12,073 nt of DNA from the NCBI GenBank assembly GCA_016650355.1, contig JAENVX010000193.1, positions 1 to 12,073 of the forward strand, in the 5' to 3' direction. Numbering within the stretch: position 1 is the stretch's first letter; each line of letters begins with the position of its first letter. Shown here in pieces: positions 1-6,766 of this stretch. The notes beneath the pieces are model-generated. The model did no database searches. It had not been told where the DNA came from and saw nothing but the letters and a program-made list of their open reading frames with translations. The translations under genes and the position numbers were made by a program. This DNA is from Bacteroidia bacterium (GTDB lineage Bacteria > Bacteroidota > Bacteroidia > Cytophagales > Cyclobacteriaceae).

Positions 1-801
1 GAACAGTGTGCAGTATTCAAACCCGGTTTTACACTTGGAGAATCGGCAATTAGCATAGACGAAACTGATGATGATAAATATATAGTCACGACCATAAAGG
101 GAAGTAAGCATAAAGCCCCTATTGTAATTATTGCTGGGGGGTTGGGAGTATTTGAGCCGCGCAAGCCGCCAATCGAAAATTTGGAGAAGTATGAGGACAA
201 AGGCGTGGAGTATATAATCCGTGATCCCGAATTTTATAAAGGAAAAAGAGTAGTCGTGTCGGGTGGTGGAGACTCTGCATTGGATTGGTCTATTTATTTA
301 GTTGAAAAGAATATTACAAGTGAGCTAACCTTGGTTCATCGCAGAACCTCGTTTCGTGGTCATTTGGATTCGGTTCAAAAAGTAATGGACATGGCAGCTG
401 CAAAAAAAATAAACTTGATTACAGAAGCAGAGGTAGTTGGGATTTCTGGATCAGAGAAATTGGAGGCTGTAACCATTAATCACACTTCGATGGGTGACAT
501 TAGAAAAGAAACTGACCATTTTGTACCACTTTTTGGGCTGACACCAAGCCTTGGCCCAATTGCGAATTGGGGATTGGATATTGAAAAGAATGCAGTGAAA
601 GTAGACACATATGATTACTCAACGAGTAGAAAAGGAGTGTATGCTGTAGGTGACATCAATACCTATCCCGGGAAATTGAAATTGATCTTGTGTGGTTTCC
701 ATGAAGGAACATTGGCGGTGCAATCAGCATTTGCCAGAATATATCCCAACAAAAAAAACGTCTTGAAATATACTACGGTTAATGGTGTTACAGGATTTTA
801 A
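1..801 (+). CDS. Ferredoxin-NADP(+) reductase, thioredoxin-reductase-like (5' end outside window)
   Basis: The frame is open from base 1 to the stop TAA at 799-801, so only the C-terminal 266 residues are visible; about 80 residues with the first FAD-binding GxGxxG should lie upstream. Visible residues 41-47 (IVIIAGG) end the first FAD half. GGGDSA at 88-93 is the NADP(H) dinucleotide-binding loop, and HRR at 113-115 is the type of basic patch that holds the 2'-phosphate of NADPH. VYAVGD at 213-218 followed by INTYPGK is the C-terminal FAD motif. Thioredoxin reductases carry a CxxC just before GGGDSA; here it is SGGGDSA, so this is the flavin reductase (YumC/FNR) branch that passes electrons between NADPH and ferredoxin. 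The ferredoxin gene eight bases downstream supports this. A TTG at 142 is not the start, because homologous sequence continues upstream of it. The protein is probably cytosolic. Confidence 0.9.
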   Translation, partial: EQCAVFKPGFTLGESAISIDETDDDKYIVTTIKGSKHKAPIVIIAGGLGVFEPRKPPIENLEKYEDKGVEYIIRDPEFYKGKRVVVSGGGDSALDWSIYLVEKNITSELTLVHRRTSFRGHLDSVQKVMDMAAAKKINLITEAEVVGISGSEKLEAVTINHTSMGDIRKETDHFVPLFGLTPSLGPIANWGLDIEKNAVKVDTYDYSTSRKGVYAVGDINTYPGKLKLILCGFHEGTLAVQSAFARIYPNKKNVLKYTTVNGVTGF

Positions 802-809
802 TAGCTGAT

Positions 810-1127
810 ATGGAAAACACCATTAAAGTAACGATAATCGACCGCAAGGGAATTACTCATGAATTAGAAGCGCCTACGGATATGAACATGAACGTCATGG
901 AGATTTGTAAGGCCTATGAGTTACCAGTTGAAGGAACTTGTGGGGGAATGGCATTGTGCGCCTCCTGTCAGATGTATCTCGAATCGGCATCACAACTTCC
1001 CGAACAGAGTGACGCAGAACTGGGTATGTTAGATGCTGCGTTTCACGTAAAAGGTAATAGTAGGCTAGCCTGCCAGATTCAACTTACGAATGAGATTAAT
1101 GGGATAGTGTTGAGGTTAGCACCATAG
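810..1127 (+). CDS. [2Fe-2S] ferredoxin, adrenodoxin/putidaredoxin type
   Basis: This is a 105-residue acidic protein. Cysteines at 44, 50, 53 and 88 give the spacing C-x5-C-x2-C-x34-C, which binds the [2Fe-2S] cluster in the adrenodoxin/putidaredoxin/Isc-Fdx group rather than in plant-type ferredoxins. The cluster loop reads TCGGMALCASC and the last ligand lies in RLACQ. Family length is about 100-115 residues, so it is complete. The ATG at 810 lies eight bases after the reductase stop and no other start is near, so the two are almost certainly co-transcribed. The likely role is a soluble one-electron carrier taking electrons from the upstream NADPH reductase. Its acceptor (a P450, desaturase, hydroxylase or Fe-S assembly) is not visible here. 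It ends 11 bases from the 3' end of the convergent histidine kinase. Confidence 0.9.
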   Translation: MENTIKVTIIDRKGITHELEAPTDMNMNVMEICKAYELPVEGTCGGMALCASCQMYLESASQLPEQSDAELGMLDAAFHVKGNSRLACQIQLTNEINGIVLRLAP

Positions 1128-1138
1128 TACTATTCGTC

Positions 1139-3157
1139 CTATCCTTTCTTCAGGGTGAAATAAAATGTACTTCCTTTACCGATCTGGCTTTTCAGCCAAA
1201 TTTTTCCTCCGTTGCGCTCTACAAACTCTTTGCAGAGAATAAGACCTAGTCCGGTTCCTTTTTCGTTGGCTGTGCCACGGGTAGTATAACCTGCCGTTTT
1301 ATTAAATAGTATGGATTGAGCCTCTGTGTCAATACCCACTCCATTATCCGAAACAGAAATGGTTAATTCATTTTCATTTTCCGTTGCTTCCACCCAGATT
1401 TTTCCTCCACTGTCGGTAAACTTGATTGAGTTTAATATCAAATTTCTGAAGACCAGACTAATCGTGTTTAAATCGGCAAATGCAAAAAGATATTCAGGTA
1501 AGCGATTAATCATTTCAATTTTTTTCAAGTGAATTGAACTCAGCATCTTAAAATTTTCATCAACCAGCTGTTGCACATTGATCTTCTCCGGTTGAATTTT
1601 TAATTTATCCATTTGCAAAAGTGCCCAATCCAATAAATTATTAATAAGGCTTTTGGTATGGTTAAACTGAACCTTCAATTCTTTAACCAATTGTGCAAAC
1701 TCTTCTGGTTTTATTTGGTCTTTATCTACCAGATCTAAAATTCCAGTAAGTGCATTTATTGGAGAGCGAAGGTCATGAGAAATAATAGAGAAAAACTTAT
1801 CTTTTACCTCATTTAGCTGCTGTAATTCAAGACTACGTTTCTTGATTTCCGCCTGGTGTTCTATCAAGAGTTTATTTAAGCTTTTTCTTCGCTGGCTACT
1901 TCGGTAAACCGAGAATAGTAGTATTCCGGTAAGGGCTGCTGAAGCAGCTAATATATTTCTAATTAATCCTTGCCTCTTGATCTCAGCTTGTTGAATCGAA
2001 CGGGAAAGGCTTAATTGTGCAATCTCAGAATCTTTCTGTTCAGTTTCGGAGCTTAAGTTTTGGAATAACTTCTCTACAAATTCCTGATTATAAAGGCTGT
2101 CGCGAGTAGCCTTAAATGACTTATAGTACTCAAGTGATTTCTTGGAGTCATCAGTTTGTTCGGCAAGCAATGAAAGTTGTTCGTAACATTCTATTTCCAG
2201 GATGCGCGCATTTAAAAGCTTAGCTGTTGAAAGTGCTTCTCCTATTAATTTCTGTGATTCTGAATAATTTTGTTGTTGCGCTAACACTTTTCCTTTGCCA
2301 AGCTTGGTAGAAGCTACACCAAAGACGTTTTTAGAGTCGGCAAATAGCTGATATGCTGAATCGTAGTATGCAAGAGCTATATCAAATTGCTTTTGTTCAA
2401 GACGGAGCTCTGCAAATTTTGTTAGTGTTAGTGGTTCAATTATCAGTAGGTTTCTTTCGCGGATAACGCGCAACGCCTTTAAAAGATTTTCTTCGGCATT
2501 TTTAAAATCCTTTTTACTCACAAAGAGAGATCCTATTTCATCAGCTATGTATGCTTCGCCATCAAGATCCCCAATTTTTAGACTAAGTTGTGCAGAAAAG
2601 ATAAAATGGTTTAGGGCAATGTCGTATTGTCCAAGTTCCTTAAAGACATGCCCAATGTTTTGAAGGCAGATAGCCTGAAGAAGAGAATCATTTATGGTTC
2701 TGGCTAATTTATAACCTCTTGTTAGAAAGGAATAGGCATCGTCATATTCACCTAAATCGGTATAGGTTTGTCCGATATTGTTCAATGCTTTTGCCATAGA
2801 CACACTATCATTCAATGAGAAGGCTGATTGCAAATACCGGTTATAGTATTTTAGAGCTGTGGTAAAGTCACCCATGATATAGGCCAAGGAAGCAATCCGG
2901 TTATTACTCTCTTTCAATGCCCAATTCCAATTATTCTTTTCTGAGATCGCGTGGGCATCAGCCGCATATGTTTGTGCCTGATCAATATTTTCAAATTGAT
3001 ATCCTGCTGAAAGTTTTATTAATATTCTTACCCGCGTTGAATCTGAGACCGCAACGGACAATTCATTTTTGAGGCTATCAAGATTTGATTGTGCCATCGC
3101 TGACTGCCAAATGCAGACTAGCACGATAGCATAAAAAAAATGAATCTTATTTCTCAT
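1139..3157 (-). CDS. TPR-containing membrane sensor histidine kinase
   Basis: Numbering is from the ATG at 3157 (672 residues). A TTG one codon upstream (3160) would add a single Met, but ATG is the better start. Residues 1-22 are a signal peptide ending AMA before Gln. About 80-350 are tandem tetratricopeptide repeats (for example ALNNIGQTYTDLGEYDDAY) that would sit in the periplasm. A coiled coil precedes one membrane helix at 401-417, and a second coiled coil leads into the HisKA domain with phospho-acceptor H461 (SHDLRSP). The HATPase domain has the N-box Asn 576, G1 DNGVGI (604-609) and G2 GTGLGL (634-639). No receiver domain is present and no response regulator gene is adjacent, so it is an orphan kinase here. 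It resembles the many TPR-HisKA-HATPase kinases of Bacteroidota; the signal is unknown. A nested inverted repeat lies just upstream. Confidence 0.93.
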   Translation of the reverse strand: MRNKIHFFYAIVLVCIWQSAMAQSNLDSLKNELSVAVSDSTRVRILIKLSAGYQFENIDQAQTYAADAHAISEKNNWNWALKESNNRIASLAYIMGDFTTALKYYNRYLQSAFSLNDSVSMAKALNNIGQTYTDLGEYDDAYSFLTRGYKLARTINDSLLQAICLQNIGHVFKELGQYDIALNHFIFSAQLSLKIGDLDGEAYIADEIGSLFVSKKDFKNAEENLLKALRVIRERNLLIIEPLTLTKFAELRLEQKQFDIALAYYDSAYQLFADSKNVFGVASTKLGKGKVLAQQQNYSESQKLIGEALSTAKLLNARILEIECYEQLSLLAEQTDDSKKSLEYYKSFKATRDSLYNQEFVEKLFQNLSSETEQKDSEIAQLSLSRSIQQAEIKRQGLIRNILAASAALTGILLFSVYRSSQRRKSLNKLLIEHQAEIKKRSLELQQLNEVKDKFFSIISHDLRSPINALTGILDLVDKDQIKPEEFAQLVKELKVQFNHTKSLINNLLDWALLQMDKLKIQPEKINVQQLVDENFKMLSSIHLKKIEMINRLPEYLFAFADLNTISLVFRNLILNSIKFTDSGGKIWVEATENENELTISVSDNGVGIDTEAQSILFNKTAGYTTRGTANEKGTGLGLILCKEFVERNGGKIWLKSQIGKGSTFYFTLKKG

Positions 3158-3162
3158 CAATT

Positions 3163-3205
3163 TTTGAAGATCAGCATCGCCATTTTAAATGGCTTAATCT
3201 TCAAA
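3163..3205 (-). promoter_or_regulatory. Nested inverted repeat immediately upstream of the kinase start
   Basis: Perfect 9-base arms TTTGAAGAT (3163-3171) and ATCTTCAAA (3197-3205) enclose a second perfect inverted repeat, GCCATTT (3179-3185) and AAATGGC (3187-3193). The downstream arm ends five bases before the ATG at 3157. The upstream arm begins with the TTTG of a candidate -7 promoter element (minus-strand GATATTTG, plus 3202-3209, one mismatch to TAnnTTTG). If transcription starts about 4-6 bases after that TTTG, most of the first arm is not in the RNA, so a DNA operator overlapping the promoter is more likely than an RNA switch. If transcription starts further upstream, the RNA hairpin would cover the ribosome-entry region. 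The repeat is read directly; its function is inferred. Confidence 0.45.
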
Positions 3206-3261
3206 TATCTTTAATTATAGAGCCTTGAAAAGTGAAGAATCCCTGAAAACCATACATGTTT

Positions 3262-3287
3262 AATAAAACTAAGTCAGAAACTTAGTT
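3262..3287 (-). terminator. Probable intrinsic terminator after murI
   Basis: On the minus strand AACTAAG (3287-3281) and CTTAGTT (3273-3267) form a perfect 7-base stem with loop TTTCTGA, followed by the T-rich run TTTTATTA. The murI stop codon (3284-3282) lies in the first arm. The stem is AT-rich and therefore weak, so termination may be partial. It separates murI from the histidine kinase. Confidence 0.5.
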
Positions 3288-4100
3288 CCAAAGAGGATGT
3301 TTTTGAAGATGTACCTCTTTTCGAAAAAAGATGCGCGTAGACGCTTCGAATGAGTCCGTATAATCCGAAACTAAAAATTGATGAATTGGAGATGTAGTAT
3401 TACTTAGAAGGCCATTCGAAGTCAGGTAATCTTTTAGTGCTTGAGCCACTACTTCTGATGAATCCAACAGGGTTATATTGTGCGAATAAAATGAAGATAT
3501 TTCATTTTTGATAAGTGGATAATGCGTACATCCTAGAATCAGCGCATCAATTGTTTTCAGAGAAGAGTCCGTCAGGTATTTTTCAAGAATTTCATGACTG
3601 ATTTTATTGTTAAAAAAACCTTCTTCAATCATTGGAACCAGAAGCGGTGTAGGCAGCGCAGATAGGCTTATATTTTTATTGGCATCCTTAATTTTCTTAG
3701 TGTAGACACCCGATTGAATAGTTCGTTTGGTGCCAATAAGCCCAATTTTTTTTCCTGCAAATTGACTCGTTACCAATTGAACCATGGGATCAATAACGTT
3801 GATAATTTTTGCGTCTTTTCGCACATATTCTTTCAGGAGCTCATATGCAGCTGAGCTCGCAGAATTACAAGCTATCACAATCACTTTGCATCCTTTTTTT
3901 AGAAGTACATCTGCAATCTTAATAGAATAGGCCTGTATGGAAGCCTCAGATTTATCGCCATAAGGTAGATGTGCTGTGTCGCCAAAGTATACTATGCTTT
4001 CTTGAGGAAGTAATTGTGAAATTGCATGTGCAACAGTTAAGCCACCAATACCACTATCAAATATTCCTATTGGAGATTCCAAATTGTAGATAATTTGCAA
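3282..4100 (-). CDS. murI: Glutamate racemase
   Basis: This cytosolic, cofactor-independent enzyme interconverts L- and D-glutamate to supply D-Glu for peptidoglycan. Numbered from the TTG at 4100 (272 residues), the signature GIFDSGIGGLTV is at 12-23 with D15, GDTAHLPYG is at 40-48, the first catalytic cysteine C78 is in ACNSAS, and the second, C191, is in GCTHYPL with H193. Length fits the family (about 255-285). The frame has no ATG near the front. The possible starts are TTG at 4100 and TTG at 4082; the second gives an N-terminus (ESPIGIFDSG) closer to family norms, so the start is uncertain. ACNS replaces the commoner ACNT. A strong terminator of the upstream gene ends about 20 bases before 4100, so murI needs its own promoter; a poor -7-like TATATTGC (4104-4097) would favour the 4082 start. 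Confidence 0.95.
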   Translation of the reverse strand: MQIIYNLESPIGIFDSGIGGLTVAHAISQLLPQESIVYFGDTAHLPYGDKSEASIQAYSIKIADVLLKKGCKVIVIACNSASSAAYELLKEYVRKDAKIINVIDPMVQLVTSQFAGKKIGLIGTKRTIQSGVYTKKIKDANKNISLSALPTPLLVPMIEEGFFNNKISHEILEKYLTDSSLKTIDALILGCTHYPLIKNEISSFYSHNITLLDSSEVVAQALKDYLTSNGLLSNTTSPIHQFLVSDYTDSFEASTRIFFRKEVHLQKHPLWN

Positions 4101-4120
4101 TATAGACTCACGACTGTAAT

Positions 4121-4154
4121 AAAAACAATAAACCCCATGTAGTAGATGGGGCTT
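4121..4154 (-). terminator. Intrinsic terminator after the zinc-ribbon membrane protein gene
   Basis: On the minus strand AAGCCCCAT (4154-4146), loop CTACTAC and ATGGGGTTT (4138-4130) make a 9-base stem with one G-T wobble. The T-rich tract TATTGTTTTT follows. It begins 27 bases after the stop codon of the gene at 4181-4915. This is the clearest rho-independent terminator in the window and insulates murI from that gene. Confidence 0.8.
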
Positions 4155-4180
4155 ATCAGTAAAACAACAATAATTGTTTG

Positions 4181-4915
4181 CTAGATATTTTCAGAAAGTT
4201 TGGATATTACCGCTTCCTGGACTTCGCGGTGTTTGCAATAATTGCACTTAAAATGTTTTATCAAAGAACCATTTTCTGTTGCGGTCGGCTTTTTTGATAT
4301 TTCTTCGAGGTAGACCTTCATTGTAAAATAACCACAATTTGTGCATTCAATGGCGTGAAGGTAGGCATCGTATTTTTCAACCTTCTTGAACCCGGTTGCA
4401 TCATCTAGCCAAACATCATAATCAACGGAATGAACACTTGCTTCTTCAGCAATTTGGCTCTCATCAAGGTGCGCATCTTCTTCATGCTCAAGCAGTCTGC
4501 GCATGGCATTCCCTTCCGGTGAAATGCGTGGCTTGTGGCGCAATTTTACCAAGCGCTTCTCAAGATATTTTGGATAATAGATTTGCACCATGCTGAATAC
4601 GATGAAATAGGCGATCGTGAGGAAACTTACGGTAATAAAGAGTCTTACATAAAACCAAATCATGCCTTTGGTCATGATTAAGTCGGTTCCTAGTGAATTG
4701 GCATAAAAAGCACCCGCAACAACAAAAACCATCATTGAATACCAGAAATAACGAATTTCATGTTCGTTTACATAATCATATTTTTCTTTATAATCTTTCT
4801 TCTTCAGTACATTATACTCATGGTAAAGCAAGATTATTACGCCAATGCCTATACAAGCAGCTGTTGCGTAGTACATATACTGATCCCATGAGTCAAGAAA
4901 ATGAGGTGTTTCCAT
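4181..4915 (-). CDS. Uncharacterised three-helix membrane protein with C-terminal zinc ribbon
   Basis: I do not recognise the family. The 244-residue protein starts at an ATG (4915). Three hydrophobic segments lie at about 16-32, 56-73 and 86-110. A basic stretch follows (YLEKRLVKLRHKPR), then an acidic, His-containing region (about 143-173), and a C-terminal domain with CTNC (191-194) and CNYC (224-227). Two CxxC pairs about 30 residues apart look like a zinc ribbon or rubredoxin-like knuckle that binds one metal ion. By the positive-inside rule, the basic loop after helix 3 puts the ribbon in the cytoplasm. No signal peptide, enzyme motif or transporter signature is visible. It is a single-gene unit: divergent from fabI, with a strong terminator downstream. 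A weak -7-like TAAAATTG (4931-4924) suggests a very short leader. A role in envelope homeostasis or protein-protein contact would be a guess. Confidence 0.85.
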   Translation of the reverse strand: METPHFLDSWDQYMYYATAACIGIGVIILLYHEYNVLKKKDYKEKYDYVNEHEIRYFWYSMMVFVVAGAFYANSLGTDLIMTKGMIWFYVRLFITVSFLTIAYFIVFSMVQIYYPKYLEKRLVKLRHKPRISPEGNAMRRLLEHEEDAHLDESQIAEEASVHSVDYDVWLDDATGFKKVEKYDAYLHAIECTNCGYFTMKVYLEEISKKPTATENGSLIKHFKCNYCKHREVQEAVISKLSENI

Positions 4916-4994
4916 AAAGAGTGCAATTTTAGATGTGTGAAATTTAGTAGAATCTTTCTAGATATGGTAATTACTAGGCAAATTTCCTTGATGG

Positions 4995-5025
4995 TTTTCG
5001 CCCTGCCGGACTATTTGTAATATTG
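4995..5025 (+). promoter_or_regulatory. Candidate fabI promoter (weak match)
   Basis: TAATATTG (5018-5025) matches the Bacteroidota -7 element TAnnTTTG with one mismatch, and TTTT (4995-4998) lies 19 bases upstream where a -33 TTTG would be expected. It would give a leader of about 35 bases. The neighbouring TATTTG at 5012-5017 is an alternative. Evidence is only sequence similarity. Confidence 0.25.
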
Positions 5026-5064
5026 TGCACCCAAAAAGAAATCAACTAGTAAAATAATCAAACT

Positions 5065-5877
5065 ATGGCCAACAACCTATTAAAGGGAAAACGAGGGATT
5101 ATTTTCGGTGCATTAGACGAAAATTCTATCGCCTGGAAAACTGCTTTAAAAGTAAAAGAGGAGGGCGGCTCTTTCACCCTCACTAATGCTCCCATTGCGA
5201 TGCGCCTGGGTACTATTAATCAACTTGCCGCTACGTGTCAGGCAGAAATAATTCCAGCGGATGCAACTTCAGAACAAGATTTGGCCAATCTTTTTTCAAA
5301 GTCGATGGAAATTCTGGGAGGGAAACTCGATTTTGTACTTCACTCCATTGGCATGAGCCCGAACATCCGAAAAGGAAAGCAGTATGGTGATATGAATTAC
5401 GAATGGTATTTGAAGACACTTGATATCTCAGCACTCTCTTTTCATAAAGTATTGCAGACATCCGAAAAATTAGATGCATTAAATGAATGGGCCTCTGTAG
5501 TTGGCCTTAGTTACATCGCGGCACAGCGTGCCTATCCTGATTATACTGACATGGCGCAAGCAAAGGCCATGCTTGAATCAATTGCAAGAAGCTATGGCCA
5601 ACGATATGGTTCTATGAAAAAAGTTAGGGTCAATACAATCTCTCAGTCGCCAACAAGGACAACTGCAGGTTCAGGAATTTCAGGATTTGATATTTTCTTC
5701 GACTTTGCACAAATGATGTCGCCCCTCGGAAATGCCACGGCAGAAGATTGTGCGAATTATGTCACGGTAATGTTCTCAGATTTCACACGGATGGTGACGA
5801 TGCAGAACCTAATGCATGATGGAGGTTTTTCAGCTAGTGGAATAACACAAGACCTTGTCGCAAGACTATCCAAATAG
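5065..5877 (+). CDS. fabI: Enoyl-[acyl-carrier-protein] reductase (NADH), FabI
   Basis: It catalyses the last step of each fatty-acid elongation cycle, reducing trans-2-enoyl-ACP with NADH in the cytosol. The 270-residue protein is a short-chain dehydrogenase fold of the FabI type. The N-terminal nucleotide-binding segment IIFGALDENSIAW is at 12-24, and HSIG at 93-96 corresponds to the loop holding Gly93 of the E. coli enzyme. The FabI-specific tyrosine pair is Y150 and Y160 with K167 (Y-x6-K), as in E. coli Y146/Y156/K163. The substrate-loop region SQSPTRTTAGSGI (193-205) replaces the E. coli SAGPIRTLAASGI type and is, as I recall, usual for Bacteroidota. Length is complete and the start is ATG at 5065. 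No other enoyl reductase is visible. It lies 45 bases upstream of ispE, possibly in the same transcript; both feed envelope lipids. Confidence 0.96.
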   Translation: MANNLLKGKRGIIFGALDENSIAWKTALKVKEEGGSFTLTNAPIAMRLGTINQLAATCQAEIIPADATSEQDLANLFSKSMEILGGKLDFVLHSIGMSPNIRKGKQYGDMNYEWYLKTLDISALSFHKVLQTSEKLDALNEWASVVGLSYIAAQRAYPDYTDMAQAKAMLESIARSYGQRYGSMKKVRVNTISQSPTRTTAGSGISGFDIFFDFAQMMSPLGNATAEDCANYVTVMFSDFTRMVTMQNLMHDGGFSASGITQDLVARLSK

Positions 5878-5922
5878 GAATTGATCTCGGTGCCATAGTA
5901 TTGCATCTAGTTTCTAAACATT

Positions 5923-6735
5923 ATGGTTACCTTCCCCCATTGCAAAATCAACCTTGGCCTGAATGTTATTGCCAGAAGGGGAGATGGATTTCATGATATC
6001 GAAACTTGTTTTTATCCAATACCCTGGACTGATATTCTTGAGATCATACCCTCTAGCAAGCTGCACTTTGATACCACGGGGCTTGTAATTCCAGGACAGA
6101 AGCAGGAGAATCTTTGTTTGAAGGCTTTTGATCTCCTGAAAAAAGATTTTGATTTAACTCCGGTTCACATACACTTGCACAAGCTTTTGCCTACTGGGGC
6201 AGGGCTAGGCGGAGGTTCTTCTGACGCAGCATTTACTTTACGGACATTAAATGAAATTTTTAATCTAAATCTTTCCGTGGTTCAGCTTTCACAATATGCT
6301 TCCATCCTGGGAAGTGATTGCTCATTTTTTACACAGCAAGATGCTATGTTAGGGACATCAAGAGGCGAAATCCTAACTCCCATTAATGTCTCCCTTAAAG
6401 GGAAATTTATTGTTCTCGTAAATCCAGAAATTCATGTTTCTACCTCTGAGGCATATACGGGTGTTGTTACGAAGAAATCAACACTATCAATACAAAGTAT
6501 TATAGAGAGCAAATCACTTGAAAAGTGGAAAGATTTTTTAATAAATGATTTTGAAGAATGTGTGTTTAAAAAATATCCAAGGATCGGAGAACTGAAAGAC
6601 AAATTGTATCAAGCGGGTGCTGTTTACGCAAGCATGAGCGGCTCGGGCTCTGCTGTATTTGGAATATTTGATCAGGCCATTGACTTAAGAGAAAATTTTG
6701 ACGGAATGACCTGTTGGAGCGGAGACTTGAATTAA
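5923..6735 (+). CDS. ispE: 4-diphosphocytidyl-2-C-methyl-D-erythritol kinase
   Basis: It phosphorylates CDP-methylerythritol at the 2-position with ATP, the fourth step of the MEP isoprenoid pathway. The 270-residue protein has the GHMP-kinase layout: N-terminal KINLGLNV with K8 (the E. coli Lys10 equivalent), the ATP-binding glycine-rich motif PTGAGLGGGSSDAA at 90-103, LGSDCSFF with D132 as catalytic base (E. coli LGADVPVF, D141), and the C-terminal motif SMSGSGSAVFGIF at 237-249. Family length is about 260-290, so it is complete. ATG at 5923 is the only sensible start because homology begins at once. A weak -7-like TAGTATTG at 5896-5903 could give it a promoter separate from fabI. Its stop codon is shared with the palindrome that ends the convergent transporter gene. 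Presence of ispE implies the MEP rather than the mevalonate route. Confidence 0.95.
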   Translation: MVTFPHCKINLGLNVIARRGDGFHDIETCFYPIPWTDILEIIPSSKLHFDTTGLVIPGQKQENLCLKAFDLLKKDFDLTPVHIHLHKLLPTGAGLGGGSSDAAFTLRTLNEIFNLNLSVVQLSQYASILGSDCSFFTQQDAMLGTSRGEILTPINVSLKGKFIVLVNPEIHVSTSEAYTGVVTKKSTLSIQSIIESKSLEKWKDFLINDFEECVFKKYPRIGELKDKLYQAGAVYASMSGSGSAVFGIFDQAIDLRENFDGMTCWSGDLN

Positions 6736-6766
6736 GATATCTTAAGGAATTTCAAATTTTTTCTTT
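6727..6766 (+). terminator. Terminator of ispE built on a palindrome holding both convergent stop codons
   Basis: TTAAGATATCTTAA (6732-6745) is a perfect 14-base palindrome. It contains the ispE stop TAA (6733-6735) and, on the other strand, the stop TAA of the EamA gene (6744-6742). Flanking TTGAA (6727-6731) and TTCAA (6751-6755) can lengthen the stem with a five-base bulge. TTTTTTCTTT (6757-6766) follows on the plus strand as a U-tract. That tract is the antisense of the Lys-Lys-Lys-Phe codons at the end of the transporter, so the signal lies inside its coding end. No T-run follows on the minus strand. Confidence 0.55.

Noticed and set aside
142..801. Complete 219-residue gene starting at TTG 142
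   Set aside because: The frame stays open to base 1 and the upstream residues (KAPIVIIAGG) are family sequence, so the gene is cut by the window edge rather than starting here.
1124..1133. Palindrome ATAGTACTAT at the ferredoxin stop as a terminator
   Set aside because: It is only ten bases with no loop and no T-run on either strand, so it cannot be supported as a terminator.
3209..3222. TATAAT on the minus strand (3219-3214) as an E. coli-type promoter of the kinase gene
   Set aside because: Primary sigma factors of Bacteroidota do not use TATAAT, and such strings are common in AT-rich intergenic DNA.
4396..4917. Plus-strand frames opposite the zinc-ribbon membrane protein gene
   Set aside because: Both are shadows of a gene with clear membrane helices and CxxC motifs; their products (His/Gln/Leu-rich) look non-coding.
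5891..5905. Imperfect hairpin between fabI and ispE as a terminator or attenuator
   Set aside because: The stem has a mismatch and only five pairs, and no T-run follows.
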